Below are positions 45,349 to 54,915 of a stretch of 64,000 nt of DNA, piece by piece (the first letter of the stretch is position 1; each line of letters opens with the position of its first letter). Origin of the DNA: an uncultured bacterium. GTDB taxonomy: Bacteria; Planctomycetota; UBA1135; GCA-002686595. The stretch is taken from the NCBI GenBank assembly GCA_937905825.1, contig CALCXM010000011.1, positions 1 through 64,000 on the forward strand, in the 5' to 3' direction. Below the pieces are notes generated by a model. It searched no databases. It was given only the letters and a program-made list of their open reading frames with translations, and was not told where the DNA came from. A program made the position numbers and the translations under genes.

Positions 45349-45570
45349 TTAGGGCTTGAAGAGGAAGCCTGCGCCGTAGTGGGTCGCGAGGGCGTAATCC
45401 ACCATCAGGAGGGCCCCAATCAGGAGCACCGTGGTGATGATCGGAATGCCATCATCGATGCCCATGCCCCCGGACTCCTCGACAACTTCGACCTCAGCGG
45501 ATGCGGAGGGCTTGCGGGAGGAAGCGGAGCGGGGAGAACTGCTGCTGCTGCGTGAACGGCTACGTGCCAT
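45349..45570 (-). CDS. Small membrane protein with Ser/Arg-rich N terminus
   Basis: A 73-residue protein of unknown function: a strongly Ser/Arg-rich head (MARSRSRSSSSSPRSASSRK), an acidic stretch (AEVEVVEESGG), and one TM helix (IPIITTVLLIGALLMVDYALA) near the C terminus. It lies 39 bases downstream of the coiled-coil gene and ends before a strong terminator, so it is a genuine operon member. The SR-type repeats might be phosphorylated or bind nucleic acid or phospholipid; that is inference. Confidence 0.7.
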   Translation of the reverse strand: MARSRSRSSSSSPRSASSRKPSASAEVEVVEESGGMGIDDGIPIITTVLLIGALLMVDYALATHYGAGFLFKP

Positions 45571-45609
45571 AGGAAGACTCCTTAAATCTTGGTCTGTAGA
45601 GCTAGGCCC

Positions 45610-46467
45610 TTAGAGACGGGTAGAAGCCTTGTCGCCAGAAGCGATTGTCTGGCCGTCTTCCACGCGGAGGATGATTGCGGTGCACATACCGTCGTGAACG
45701 TTCTCGACGCGGACCTGACCTTTGTAGGCGAGGCCGTTGTGGATCTCGAACGTGTAGCCACGCTGGACGCCATCAGCAGCGCCGACGTTGAGGGCCACAA
45801 GACCGGGCTTCACGTCGTAGACGGCTTGAAGCACGGAAGCGTTGATCAGCTTGGTCGCGCGGATCTCGTCCAGGCTAACTCCGGTCACGTCCACCAGGGT
45901 CGCGATCTGAGTCTCCAGGGAGCTGTTGGTCTTGGCGGCCATGGCCAGCTTGTCGTTGAGACCAGTGATCGTGCGGTTCAACTCAGCGTTCTCCGTGGTG
46001 AGCTTCTCCGACTTGGAGTTGGCTGCCTCGGCTTTTGCGTTCGCTGCGTTGCGCTGCTCAACGGCCTTGTCGCGTGATGCGATCGCTTGATTCTTGCTGC
46101 TCGTCACGTCAGCCAGGGTGCCCTGGATGGCGGAGATTGAGCTGGAGTTGGTCTCGTTGACCGTTTTCTGGTCATTGAGCTGGCGCTCCAAACTGGCGAT
46201 CTGCCCCTCGAGGCGATCACTCTTGGCCTTCTCATCATCGCGCTCATCGCGGGAGGTGGCGGCCTCAGCGCTCGTGGTGTCGTTCTCGACACGAAGAGCA
46301 GAAACTTGCTCGTCCAGTTCGGCCTGCTTGGCGGTCGCCTCAGCGACTGCGGTGTCGTGCTTGACCTTCCAGGATTCGCCCTCTGCCACAAGGGTAGAGG
46401 CCGCAGCAAGGAAGCCAGCAGCGAGGATCAGGTTCAAGACGATGAAAATCCGTCCGATGGGGCTCAT
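45610..46467 (-). CDS. Membrane-anchored coiled-coil protein with C-terminal MreC-like beta domain
   Basis: The 285-residue protein begins with one TM helix (IGRIFIVLNLILAAGFLAAA), then a long coiled coil (about 35-180, rich in Ala, Glu and Lys heptads), then a C-terminal beta-rich domain (GLVALNVGAADGVQRGYTFEIHNGLAYKGQVRVENVHDGMCTAIIL). The arrangement of TM, coiled coil and paired beta domain recalls MreC, though sequence similarity is faint. It could be a structural envelope protein. It is the first gene of a two-gene operon upstream of the mre cluster. Confidence 0.72.
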   Translation of the reverse strand: MSPIGRIFIVLNLILAAGFLAAASTLVAEGESWKVKHDTAVAEATAKQAELDEQVSALRVENDTTSAEAATSRDERDDEKAKSDRLEGQIASLERQLNDQKTVNETNSSSISAIQGTLADVTSSKNQAIASRDKAVEQRNAANAKAEAANSKSEKLTTENAELNRTITGLNDKLAMAAKTNSSLETQIATLVDVTGVSLDEIRATKLINASVLQAVYDVKPGLVALNVGAADGVQRGYTFEIHNGLAYKGQVRVENVHDGMCTAIILRVEDGQTIASGDKASTRL

Positions 46468-46883
46468 GTGAGTTCGTGATGAGGTGGTGGGATCCGGTTA
46501 AGCCAGGGAGCCGGGTTCAAGAGTGCAGCCACCGGTGGTGAACTGCATGGCTCGATGCAGGGCGTGGAGTATACGGATCGGGGAGGACGTATCGGGAGAG
46601 GTTTCTAGGCCATTAACCCGAAGTGGGTGCCGGCCGCGACAATCGGTTGAGAAGCAAGAAGTCCAGAAAGCATATAGCGGAGTGCCAAGGCTTCTCGGTT
46701 GATTCTCGGGGGCTCACGGTCCTCTTGAGTGCGTCCCTAAACCCTTGGTTCACAAGGAGTTCAGGGCAACCGTCAAGGGGATCCCAAAAGCGGGCCGCGA
46801 GTATAGAGAGCAGACCCCTGGGGGTCAAGAGGCGGACTTGCGTCCACGCACTCGGCGGGCACTAACCCCTTTGCAGCTCGGGG
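46468..46883. other. Intergenic region between lnt and the coiled-coil operon
   Basis: About 415 bases with no gene I can support. A tight GACCCC-TG-GGGGTC inverted repeat lies at 46813-46826, shortly after the lnt stop, and might be a weak terminator. The promoter of the coiled-coil operon is presumably in the part near 46470-46560. Confidence 0.4.
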
Positions 46884-48689
46884 TTACGCTTCCTCAAGGT
46901 CGTTTCTTAGGACTCTTTTCCTTCTGAGGCCAAAAATCAGGGGCAGAAGAGCCCCCAGGGGCAGAAGCCAGGGCTGGAGCCAGACAAAGGGAGTCCGGTT
47001 TTTTGCGTCGACGGCCGAGGGAACCGGCAGGGTCACCGTGAGAGCGCCCTCGATCTGGCGGTCCAGCCCCCCCACTCGCAGGCGATCGAGTTCACGGCCT
47101 GCGGCGTCCCAGGCGCCACTCACTCCGCTGTTTGCGCAGCGCAAGAACGCGCGGCCCGTGCACAAGGCGTGCATGCGACTGAACGCGACCATCTGATCGA
47201 ACTCCTGGGAGTCCAAGTACCAAGCTTCGTTCGACACGACCAAGTGAAAGTCCACATCCTGCGCACGCAAAGCCGACGCGTAGACATCGGTGAAGGAGTT
47301 GTCAAAGCACACGGACACACTGAACGGCCAGGACTCGCCATTGGATCCCTTCAGCGGTAAGACGGCCGTCTGCTCCCCGGCGAGGAAGTCGGGGATGTAG
47401 TTAGCAACCGCGTAAATGATGTCGCGCACCCACCGGAACTCTTCGAGCCCAACCATGGTTTCGCCCCCAGGTGCTAGGTGTTGCTTGACTCCAAAGCCAG
47501 TGCGCTCGCCCCCTCTCCAACACATGGCCGTGTTCATGCGTCGCAAGCGACCTTCGTGCGCCTTCAGCATCTCGGCCCCGCAAAAGAAGCTCGCGCCCTC
47601 GGGCAAGAGCCCCTCGAGTTCGCGTCCCTCGGACTGCCCGCCGAAGAAGTGGCGAAGGATGTCCGCTTCCGTTGTTCCCAAACTCCACACCACCGTATCG
47701 AGGCGCTCCGGGGGGACTTGGCCGAGTGGGTTCCACGGATCGATTTCGAGGTCCTTGATCACGTCCTCCAAAGCGGGATCGGCCAAGAGGCTTGGGAACA
47801 TGGACTCCGACCACACGACGAGGTGCGGCGCAGGAGCTTTTTCCTTTGAGAGTTCCTGCAGGCTGTCACTTGTGGCTTGCAAGGACTCCCAGAACAAGTC
47901 TGAACGGGACTCGGACTGTTGCTTGCGAGCTTGGGCGACGTTCGGCTGCACGAGCATCACGGTCGGACCTGGCACGGTCTCTGGCGCTTCGACGATGAAA
48001 CCAAGGAGCAAGCCGAGCACGCTTGGACCGAGCCCGGCGCACCAAGCAAACGCCCCGACTCGCAGCCCGCGCAAGCGAAGCATGTCGGCGATCAAACCCG
48101 CCAAGGCAGCCAGGGCAAAGCCCAAGCCCATAACGCCCCAAACCCTTCCAGAGCCCGCCAAACCCGGAAATTCGGCCATGTAGTGCCCAAGCCGCAACCA
48201 AGACAAACCGATTGGTGGCGGGGTCCAGGCGAGCAAGCTCTCGAACCCGATCCATGCCAAGGGAGTCGCCAGGGCCAAGGGGTAGCGCGCACCCAGGCGC
48301 TTCATCCACCAGCCGCCCCACACGCTCCAGCAACCAAAGCCGACGAACAGCCACAGAAGAGAAAACCAAAACACAATGCCCATCCAAGCGGTCTGCGCCA
48401 GGAGAGCGGCGCCCCCGAGCAGCCACTCGATGCGTTTCTTCTTGGGACCCGGGCGACTGGCCGCCAAGGCCCAGAAAACCAAACCCAAAGCTCCCATGGG
48501 CGTGCCTCCCGGGAAGAGCATCCCCGGTCCGCCGAGAACGTAGAGGACGTAGCCAACCAGCAGCAAGCGCGTGCGTTGCCAGGGACTCAGTTCGGAGATC
48601 GGGTTGGGGGTCAAGTGATGGATCCGGGAGAAGGGATGACTGTACTTTATGTGTCGAGATTCTGTGACGAGCCGCCATGGGCACCGCAA
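46884..48689 (-). CDS. lnt: Apolipoprotein N-acyltransferase
   Basis: Lnt adds the third acyl chain to the N-terminal Cys of lipoproteins in the inner membrane. The N-terminal half has six to eight TM helices. The nitrilase-like half contains the Glu-Lys-Cys triad: Glu in HLVVWSESMFPSLL, Lys in FGVKQHLAPGGE, and Cys in FSVSVCFDNSF. A final TM helix (FVWLQPWLLPLGALLPLIFGL) precedes the Arg-rich tail. The true start is uncertain: the track ORF opens with TTG at 48689, and an internal TTG at LTPNPISELSPWQRTRLLL is as plausible. moeA ends 62 bases upstream. The several lipoproteins in this window would be its substrates. Confidence 0.88.
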   Translation of the reverse strand: MRCPWRLVTESRHIKYSHPFSRIHHLTPNPISELSPWQRTRLLLVGYVLYVLGGPGMLFPGGTPMGALGLVFWALAASRPGPKKKRIEWLLGGAALLAQTAWMGIVFWFSLLWLFVGFGCWSVWGGWWMKRLGARYPLALATPLAWIGFESLLAWTPPPIGLSWLRLGHYMAEFPGLAGSGRVWGVMGLGFALAALAGLIADMLRLRGLRVGAFAWCAGLGPSVLGLLLGFIVEAPETVPGPTVMLVQPNVAQARKQQSESRSDLFWESLQATSDSLQELSKEKAPAPHLVVWSESMFPSLLADPALEDVIKDLEIDPWNPLGQVPPERLDTVVWSLGTTEADILRHFFGGQSEGRELEGLLPEGASFFCGAEMLKAHEGRLRRMNTAMCWRGGERTGFGVKQHLAPGGETMVGLEEFRWVRDIIYAVANYIPDFLAGEQTAVLPLKGSNGESWPFSVSVCFDNSFTDVYASALRAQDVDFHLVVSNEAWYLDSQEFDQMVAFSRMHALCTGRAFLRCANSGVSGAWDAAGRELDRLRVGGLDRQIEGALTVTLPVPSAVDAKNRTPFVWLQPWLLPLGALLPLIFGLRRKRVLRNDLEEA

Positions 48690-48750
48690 CCGCGAGCGTG
48701 ACTAGAGGGCAAGGCACAGGATGGGAAGCCCATGCCACCCGCAAGCTTCC

Positions 48751-49956
48751 TCAAACGATCCGCCGATAGTGCACGCGGTCGCCCTTGCGCAGCACTTGGT
48801 CAGGGGGCACCACGGCGAGCACTTGTGCCCGCGAGAGCCCGACCAGATCTGCGGAACTCTTCCAACGCACAAGCTCTAACTCGTCGACGCCGTCCGCCGC
48901 TTGCACGGCACAGGCTGGCAGGTGTTGTTCGCGGTTGTTCTCACGGGTTGGCCCGCCGATCCAGCGGCCGATGCGCAAGGGCTCGATCCATTGGGCTTCG
49001 GGCAAGCCACTCATCTTTGCAATCGCAGGATTCACGAAGACCTCGTGGCCCACCCAACAGGAAACCGGATTGCCAGGCAAACCGAAGACGAGCTTCTCCC
49101 CGGCCATGCCGAACCACACGGGCTTGCCTGGTTTGATCGCGACTTTGTGGAAGACCTTTTCAACGCCGACCGCTTCGAGGGCTTCGCCCACTAAGTCGTA
49201 CTTCCCCATGGAAACGCCGCCGGTGGTCACGAGGATGTCGCATTCGTCCAGGGCGGATCGGAAGGTCGCGACGAGTCCCTCCAGGTCGTCGCGCACCACG
49301 CCGCTGCGCACCACGTCCGCGCCGGCGGCCCGGGCCAGGGCGGCGAGGTGCAGGGTGTTGCCCTCGCGAATCTGCCCGGGGCCCGGAAATTCGGACGGGT
49401 CGATCAACTCATCGCCGGTGGTCAAGATGGCCATGCGGGGGCGGGCCACCACCGGGACTGGAACGCAGCCCACGGAGGCCAACAGGGAAACCATCGCCGG
49501 TTGCAGCCGGGTGCCCGCGCAGAGAACCTCCTGGCCTTCCGCCAAGTCCTCGCCCCGCTCGCAGATGTGTTGACCGCCGCCTGGGGAGTCTTCGAGCTCG
49601 ACGAAATCGCCCTCTTGCCGGCTCTTCTCGACCATCACGACCGCATCGCAATCCCCGGGGACTTGCCCTCCGGTGTAGATCGCGACGCAGTGGCCCGGAG
49701 GGATAGCATCGGTGAAGGGCACGCCAGCCCGGGATTCGCCCAGGACTCGTAAGCGGGCCTTGCCCTCCGAAAAGTCAGCGCTATGCACGGCAAAGCCATC
49801 CATCGCGGACTTTTGAAAGGGTGGTAGGTCCAAGTCGGAGTGGACGGCTCGGGCCAAAACCCGGCCCGCCGCATCCAAAAGGGAACAGAACTCGAACGAC
49901 TCGGATGGTCGCGTCCTGTCTAGAATGATCGAAACAGCCTCCTGGGGGGTACGCAT
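48751..49956 (-). CDS. moeA: Molybdopterin molybdenumtransferase MoeA
   Basis: MoeA inserts molybdenum into adenylylated molybdopterin, the last step of basic Moco synthesis. The 401-residue product has the normal length. Visible motifs are DLPPFQKSAMDGFAV, IYTGGQVPGDCDAVVMVE, MAILTTGDELIDP, the MoCF-type TTGGVSMGKYD, and GLPGNPVSCWVGHEVFV. The start at 49956 (MRTPQEAVSIILDRT) is the standard N terminus; the track ORF extends 230 codons into the divergent adaptor gene and is rejected. Other Moco genes are not in the window. It may be co-transcribed with lnt. Confidence 0.95.
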   Translation of the reverse strand: MRTPQEAVSIILDRTRPSESFEFCSLLDAAGRVLARAVHSDLDLPPFQKSAMDGFAVHSADFSEGKARLRVLGESRAGVPFTDAIPPGHCVAIYTGGQVPGDCDAVVMVEKSRQEGDFVELEDSPGGGQHICERGEDLAEGQEVLCAGTRLQPAMVSLLASVGCVPVPVVARPRMAILTTGDELIDPSEFPGPGQIREGNTLHLAALARAAGADVVRSGVVRDDLEGLVATFRSALDECDILVTTGGVSMGKYDLVGEALEAVGVEKVFHKVAIKPGKPVWFGMAGEKLVFGLPGNPVSCWVGHEVFVNPAIAKMSGLPEAQWIEPLRIGRWIGGPTRENNREQHLPACAVQAADGVDELELVRWKSSADLVGLSRAQVLAVVPPDQVLRKGDRVHYRRIV

Positions 49957-50044
49957 GGCCGCAGTGTAACGGCATCCTTGCCCCGACCAAACGTCAGTTG
50001 CCGGACTCCCGGCCAGCGGTCCCCTCCCTAGCCTCGAGCTTTGC

Positions 50045-51409
50045 ATGCGCCTCCCCTTCTCGTCCGGTCTATTCTCGCTCCTCCCGCTGCTGATCTTCAC
50101 CGGATGTGCCCAGGAGAACCAGGCCGCTGAACAGGCGCCCGTGACGGGCGAGCTCAAACGAGCCGAGGCAGCCAAAGTCCGCGTGCTGCCCGTCACGCGC
50201 CAGGAAATGCAACGGGCACTGGAAACGACCACAGTGGTCGAGTCGGAGCGCAGCGTTCTCTTGCAGCCCCAGACCAGCGGCCTCGTCATGGAGTTGCTGG
50301 CTGAAGAGGGCGACCAGGTCAAAGAAGGGCAGGTGCTCGCGCGCTTGGACCAACGGGATGCGAAAGCCGCCCTGGCCGACAGCCGCATCGCCCTGCAGGA
50401 AGCCAAGGACAATGCCGCCAAAGGGGAGATTGCGCGACGTGACGCTGAGGGTGCCATCAAGAAGGCGACCCTGTCCTTCGAGCAGGCCAAGCGCGACCAC
50501 GAGCGCAACGAGAAGGCGCGCATGATCTCGGCCCTCGAAATCGAGAAGCTCAAGCTGGCCATGGACACGGCCAACCAGGACTTGGAAGCCGCGATACTAG
50601 CCAGGGACCGCTCGGAGATTGAAGGCCGCGCCTCCGCCACCGCCATCGACCGCGCCCAACTCGCAGTGGAACGCGCTCAAGTCACCCTGTCCCACACGGA
50701 GATCTCGGCGCCCTTCTCCGGAGTGCTCACCGACCGCAAGATTCAGGTGGGCGACAACGTCAGCGGAGCCACCGAAGCCTTCAAGCTGGTGGACCTCTCC
50801 GACCTGCGCACGCGCTTCTATCGTCCCCAACGGGAACTGGCACTCTTCACAGGTCTGGGGGCTAAGTCCGACGGGGACGGTCCGGCCAATGGCGGCTTCC
50901 AGTCGATCGAAGTCACCGCGCACTCGGAGGCCTTGCCGGGCCTCGTGTTCAACGGCGTCATCGAACGCATCAGCCCGAACATCGATTCCACCTCTGGTTC
51001 GTTCCGCGTGACCGTTCGCTTGGAAGAGGAAACCGACGGAGTGCGCTTGCTGCCTGGCATGCTGTTGCGCTTGCGCATGGTCACCGAACGCCATCATGAC
51101 GCCATCACGGTTTCGAAGCGCGCACTTCGCCGCGAGGGTGAAGCCACCATCCTGTTCGCGGTGGAAGAGGGCAAAGCCCGTCGCATCCAAGTCAACGTGG
51201 GCTTCTCCGGAGACGATGTGGTCGAAGTCTTCCCGCTCAACGGACAGAAGCTCGAGGTGGGCATGCAAATCGTCGTCGTCGGCAACCGCGACCTGGAAGA
51301 CGGCCACGAGGTCGAGATCCGCCCCTGGGACGATGAAGTCGAAACCATAGAAGAGACCATCGAAGAAGCCGCCCCTGAGCAAGCGCCCGCAGCGGACGCC
51401 GGCCAATGA
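50045..51409 (+). CDS. RND efflux periplasmic adaptor (membrane fusion protein), lipoprotein
   Basis: A 454-residue lipoprotein (lipobox IFTGC, Cys21). The lipoyl-like half motifs flank a coiled-coil hairpin: SGLVMELLAEEGDQVKEGQVLARLD and ISAPFSGVLTDRKIQVGDNV, with a helical hairpin rich in Ala/Lys/Glu between them (about 100-205). Beta-barrel and membrane-proximal domains follow, then an acidic tail (EVETIEETIEEAAPEQA). It links an inner-membrane RND pump to an outer-membrane channel. Its stop overlaps the start of the first permease gene by four bases. No TolC-like gene is in the window. Confidence 0.92.
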   Translation: MRLPFSSGLFSLLPLLIFTGCAQENQAAEQAPVTGELKRAEAAKVRVLPVTRQEMQRALETTTVVESERSVLLQPQTSGLVMELLAEEGDQVKEGQVLARLDQRDAKAALADSRIALQEAKDNAAKGEIARRDAEGAIKKATLSFEQAKRDHERNEKARMISALEIEKLKLAMDTANQDLEAAILARDRSEIEGRASATAIDRAQLAVERAQVTLSHTEISAPFSGVLTDRKIQVGDNVSGATEAFKLVDLSDLRTRFYRPQRELALFTGLGAKSDGDGPANGGFQSIEVTAHSEALPGLVFNGVIERISPNIDSTSGSFRVTVRLEEETDGVRLLPGMLLRLRMVTERHHDAITVSKRALRREGEATILFAVEEGKARRIQVNVGFSGDDVVEVFPLNGQKLEVGMQIVVVGNRDLEDGHEVEIRPWDDEVETIEETIEEAAPEQAPAADAGQ

Positions 51410-54400
51410 GCAGCGACAACTTCGAACAAGAAGACCTAGCGCCAGCCCCCCCCACCAAAGAGGGCGGCGCTTTTTCTTTTGTCACCCGGCGCCCCGTGGC
51501 CATCACGATGTTCATGGTGGCCATCGCTGTCTTCGGGATGGTTTCCTTGGCGAAGCTGCCGATGGACCTGCTGCCGGAAATCAGCTACCCGACGATGACC
51601 GTGCGCACGAGCTGGCCCGGCGCCGCTCCCGAAGATGTGGAAGATCGCATCTCGGTTCGCATTCAGGAATCCCTGGCGACCTTGTCGGGTTTGGTGCGCG
51701 CCAGCTCGATCAGTCGGGCCGGCTACTCGGACGTGGTGCTCGAGTACGAATGGGGCACGGACATGACCTTCGCCGTGCAAGACGTGCGCGACAAGATCGA
51801 TAGCCTGTTCTTACCCAATGGCGTCGAGCGGCCTTTGATTCTGCGCTACGACCCGAACCTCGATCCGATCTTGCGCTTCGGCATCAAGAGTGCGCGCGGG
51901 ACGGCCAATGAGTCGGATCGCATTCACCTGCGTTGGATCGCAGAGAACCGCATCAAGCGCGAACTCGAAAGCCTGACCGGCGTGGCGGCGGTTCAAGTGC
52001 GCGGTGGCCTCGAAGAAGAGATCCGCGTTCGGGTGGACCCCTACCTAATGACCGCCCACGGCATCTCGCCGGCACAACTTGCCGGGCGCCTGCAGGCAGA
52101 GAACTTGAACGCCTCGGGCGGCATGCTGCGCGAGGGCTCGACTGACTACTTGGTGCGCACTCTGAACGAGTTCGTGGGCATCGAAGAAGTCGCAGAGCTG
52201 CCCATTGTTCAGTTGGGCGATGCGGTCATTCGCGTCAAGGACGTGGCGACGGTAACGCGCACGCACCGCAAGCTCGAAGTGGTCACCGAACTCAACGGTG
52301 GCGACGCCGTAGAGATCGCGATCTACCGGGAAGCCGGATCCAACATCGTCGACGTGGCCGACACGATCAAGCAGCAGGTCTTCGGCACGGAGGAGCAACA
52401 AGCCTACGTCGCGAGCCTCGGCCCCGACGGCAAGCCCGTCGCAAAGGACGGCGAGCAGCAGGAGACCAACATCTTCGAACAACGTCAGAAGGAAAACTTC
52501 CTGGCGCACCGCCTGCGCAAGGACATCAACGTTGAACTGCTGTCCGATCAGTCCACCTTCATTCGAGCCGCCATCGATGATGTCAAGCAAGCCGCCCTGT
52601 TCGGCGCCTTCCTGGCCATCGCGATCATGTGGTTCTTCTTGCAACGCTTCACCTCCACCGTGATCGTGGCCCTCGCCATCCCGATCTCCGTCGTGGTGAC
52701 CTTTGCGCCGATGTTCTTGTTGGGTGTTTCCCTCAACATCATGTCCTTAGGAGGGCTCGCGCTCGGGGTCGGAATGCTGGTGGACAACGCGATCGTGGTG
52801 CTGGAGTCCATTTCTCGCTGTCGAGAGGAAGGCGACAACTTGGCGGACGCCGCAGTGCGCGGGATGCGCGAGGTGGCCGGCGCCATCTTCGCTTCAACCC
52901 TCACGACCGTCGCGGTGTTTGCACCGATCGTGTTCGTGCACGGCATCGCAGGCCAGATCTTCGGCGACCAAGCGGTCACGGTCGTCTCTTCTCTGCTGGC
53001 CTCCCTGCTGGTGGCGGTTCTGTTCATTCCGATGTTGGCCTCCCGTCCGTGGCTCGCCGGGGCGCTCAGCGGCAGCGCGCTGAGCGCCCAGCGGCCTCCG
53101 GCCTTCATGCAAGGCCTCACGTGGAACTGGTCGGGAATCATCCCTTCGCTCTTGATGATGGTCGCCCGACTGGGGCTCTGGATTCTCTGGGCGGTCAGCG
53201 CTGTGGTCACGGTCTTGGCGGGCATCTTGAGTCAGGGCTTCAGCGCATTGACTTGGCCCTTCCGCAAGCTGTTCGATCTGTGCTGGGCGATCGTGGAAAA
53301 AACCTACGCTCCGTTCCTGCGCCAGTCCCTTGCGCACCCATTCATCGTGCTGCTCGCCGTCGGATTCCTCGGCTATTCCGCAATTCAGACCGTGCCCAAG
53401 CTCGGCGTGGAGTTGCTCCCTGAAATCCACCAGGGCGAGTTCACAGCGCACGTGGGGCTCGGAGTCGAGAGCCCACTTGAGAACACTCAAATGGTGCTGC
53501 AAGCCATCGATCGACGCGTACGGGCGATCGAAGGCGTTGAAGTCACTGCTCTCACCGTGGGTGTCGAGAAGGACACCTTGACCCGCGACATCGAGGGCGA
53601 AAACACAGGCCGCTTGACCGTGCGCCTGAGCAAGGAGCACCGGGGCTTTGAGCAGGAAGAACGGATCCTCGCGCTAGTTCGCGGATTGTTCGAAAGCCAC
53701 CCTGAAGTGCGCAGCATCGATGTGTCGAGGCCGACGCCCTTCGCCCTCGACTCTCCCGTGGCCATCGAGATCCGCGGCCATCAGCTCGATCAACTGGCGG
53801 AAGTCGCCGAAGAAGTGCTGCGGCGCATCGCCCCAATCGAAGGCCTAACCAACGTGCGCAGCACGATCCGCCCCGGCCACCCGGAAGCGCGCATCGTGTT
53901 CGATCGCGAGAAGACCCTCGAGTTCAACCTGGACCTGGCCGCCGTCTCGAACCTGGTTCGCGATCAACTGCTCGGAAACGTCGCCACTCGATTGGTGGAA
54001 GGCGAAGAGCGCATCGACATTCGCGTGCAAGCGGACGAAGCACTGCTGCGTAGCTTGGATGACGTCTTGGCCTTGACCGTCAACCCCACTGCCGAAACGC
54101 CCCTGCCCCTCAACTCGGTCGCCCAGGTGGAACTGGTGCGCGGGCCTGCTGAAATCCGTCGCATCGGCAACAGCCGTGCAGTGGTGCTCTCCGCCCAAGC
54201 CCAGGGCCTTGACCTCGCAAGCCTCAACGCGAAGATCACGGAAGCCTTGGCTGACCTCAGAACTCCGCCGGAGGTCGACGTCTCCCTCGGAGGTCAGAAG
54301 CGCGAGTTGGAAGAAGGCATGGAGAGCATGCGCTTCGCCCTGTTCCTCGCCATCTTCCTCGTCTACGTGGTGATGGCCAGTCAGTTCGAGTCATTGATCC

Positions 54401-54903
54401 AGCCCTTGATCATCATGTTGACCGTGCCGCTTGCGGGAGCCGGTGTTGTCTTCGCCTTGTACTGGTTCCAAGTGCCCCTCTCGGTGATCGTGTTCATTGG
54501 ACTGATCCTGCTAGCTGGCATCGTGGTCAACAACGCCATCGTTCTGGTGGACCGGATCAACCAAAAGCGCAACCAAGGGTTGGAACTCAAAGCAGCGATC
54601 CGTGAGGCGGGCCATGCGCGTCTGCGCCCGATCTTCATGACGACTCTGACCACGGCACTCGGGCTCCTACCCCTTACGGGTTGGCTTGCGGAGATCCCGA
54701 TGCTGGGCGTGCTCGGGTCCGGTGAGGGCGCCGAGATTCGCGCACCAATGGCCATCACGGTGATCTGCGGATTGATCAGCTCAACGCTGCTGACCTTGAT
54801 CGTGATCCCCGTCGTGTACTCCCTGGTCATGGGTCTGATCGAGCGCGTGTCCTCCGGTCGTTCGAAGCCCACGGAACCTGCCCCGCAAACCGTTCTCGAA
54901 TAG
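51406..54903 (+). CDS. RND family efflux permease, subunit 1
   Basis: A 1165-residue inner-membrane proton-driven exporter. After the N-terminal TM (RRPVAITMFMVAIAVFGMVSLAKLPMDLLPEI) comes the porter domain, then TM4 with GVGMLVDNAIVVLES, where the proton-relay Asp is kept but the second position is Asn as in MdtB/C-like and other HAE pumps. The C-terminal repeat contains QFESLIQPLIIMLTVPLAGAG and GIVVNNAIVLVDRINQ. The protein exceeds AcrB (1049) mainly through extra hydrophobic sequence between TM6 and TM7 (WSGIIPSLLMMVARLGLWIL and following). The second permease starts 12 bases downstream, as in heteromeric two-pump systems. Confidence 0.93.
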   Translation: MSSDNFEQEDLAPAPPTKEGGAFSFVTRRPVAITMFMVAIAVFGMVSLAKLPMDLLPEISYPTMTVRTSWPGAAPEDVEDRISVRIQESLATLSGLVRASSISRAGYSDVVLEYEWGTDMTFAVQDVRDKIDSLFLPNGVERPLILRYDPNLDPILRFGIKSARGTANESDRIHLRWIAENRIKRELESLTGVAAVQVRGGLEEEIRVRVDPYLMTAHGISPAQLAGRLQAENLNASGGMLREGSTDYLVRTLNEFVGIEEVAELPIVQLGDAVIRVKDVATVTRTHRKLEVVTELNGGDAVEIAIYREAGSNIVDVADTIKQQVFGTEEQQAYVASLGPDGKPVAKDGEQQETNIFEQRQKENFLAHRLRKDINVELLSDQSTFIRAAIDDVKQAALFGAFLAIAIMWFFLQRFTSTVIVALAIPISVVVTFAPMFLLGVSLNIMSLGGLALGVGMLVDNAIVVLESISRCREEGDNLADAAVRGMREVAGAIFASTLTTVAVFAPIVFVHGIAGQIFGDQAVTVVSSLLASLLVAVLFIPMLASRPWLAGALSGSALSAQRPPAFMQGLTWNWSGIIPSLLMMVARLGLWILWAVSAVVTVLAGILSQGFSALTWPFRKLFDLCWAIVEKTYAPFLRQSLAHPFIVLLAVGFLGYSAIQTVPKLGVELLPEIHQGEFTAHVGLGVESPLENTQMVLQAIDRRVRAIEGVEVTALTVGVEKDTLTRDIEGENTGRLTVRLSKEHRGFEQEERILALVRGLFESHPEVRSIDVSRPTPFALDSPVAIEIRGHQLDQLAEVAEEVLRRIAPIEGLTNVRSTIRPGHPEARIVFDREKTLEFNLDLAAVSNLVRDQLLGNVATRLVEGEERIDIRVQADEALLRSLDDVLALTVNPTAETPLPLNSVAQVELVRGPAEIRRIGNSRAVVLSAQAQGLDLASLNAKITEALADLRTPPEVDVSLGGQKRELEEGMESMRFALFLAIFLVYVVMASQFESLIQPLIIMLTVPLAGAGVVFALYWFQVPLSVIVFIGLILLAGIVVNNAIVLVDRINQKRNQGLELKAAIREAGHARLRPIFMTTLTTALGLLPLTGWLAEIPMLGVLGSGEGAEIRAPMAITVICGLISSTLLTLIVIPVVYSLVMGLIERVSSGRSKPTEPAPQTVLE

Positions 54904-54915
54904 GGTAGCTGTCCC

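Noticed and set aside
46613-46828. 71-residue minus-strand ORF in the lnt gap
   Set aside because: It has no recognisable domain, signal peptide or ribosome binding site.
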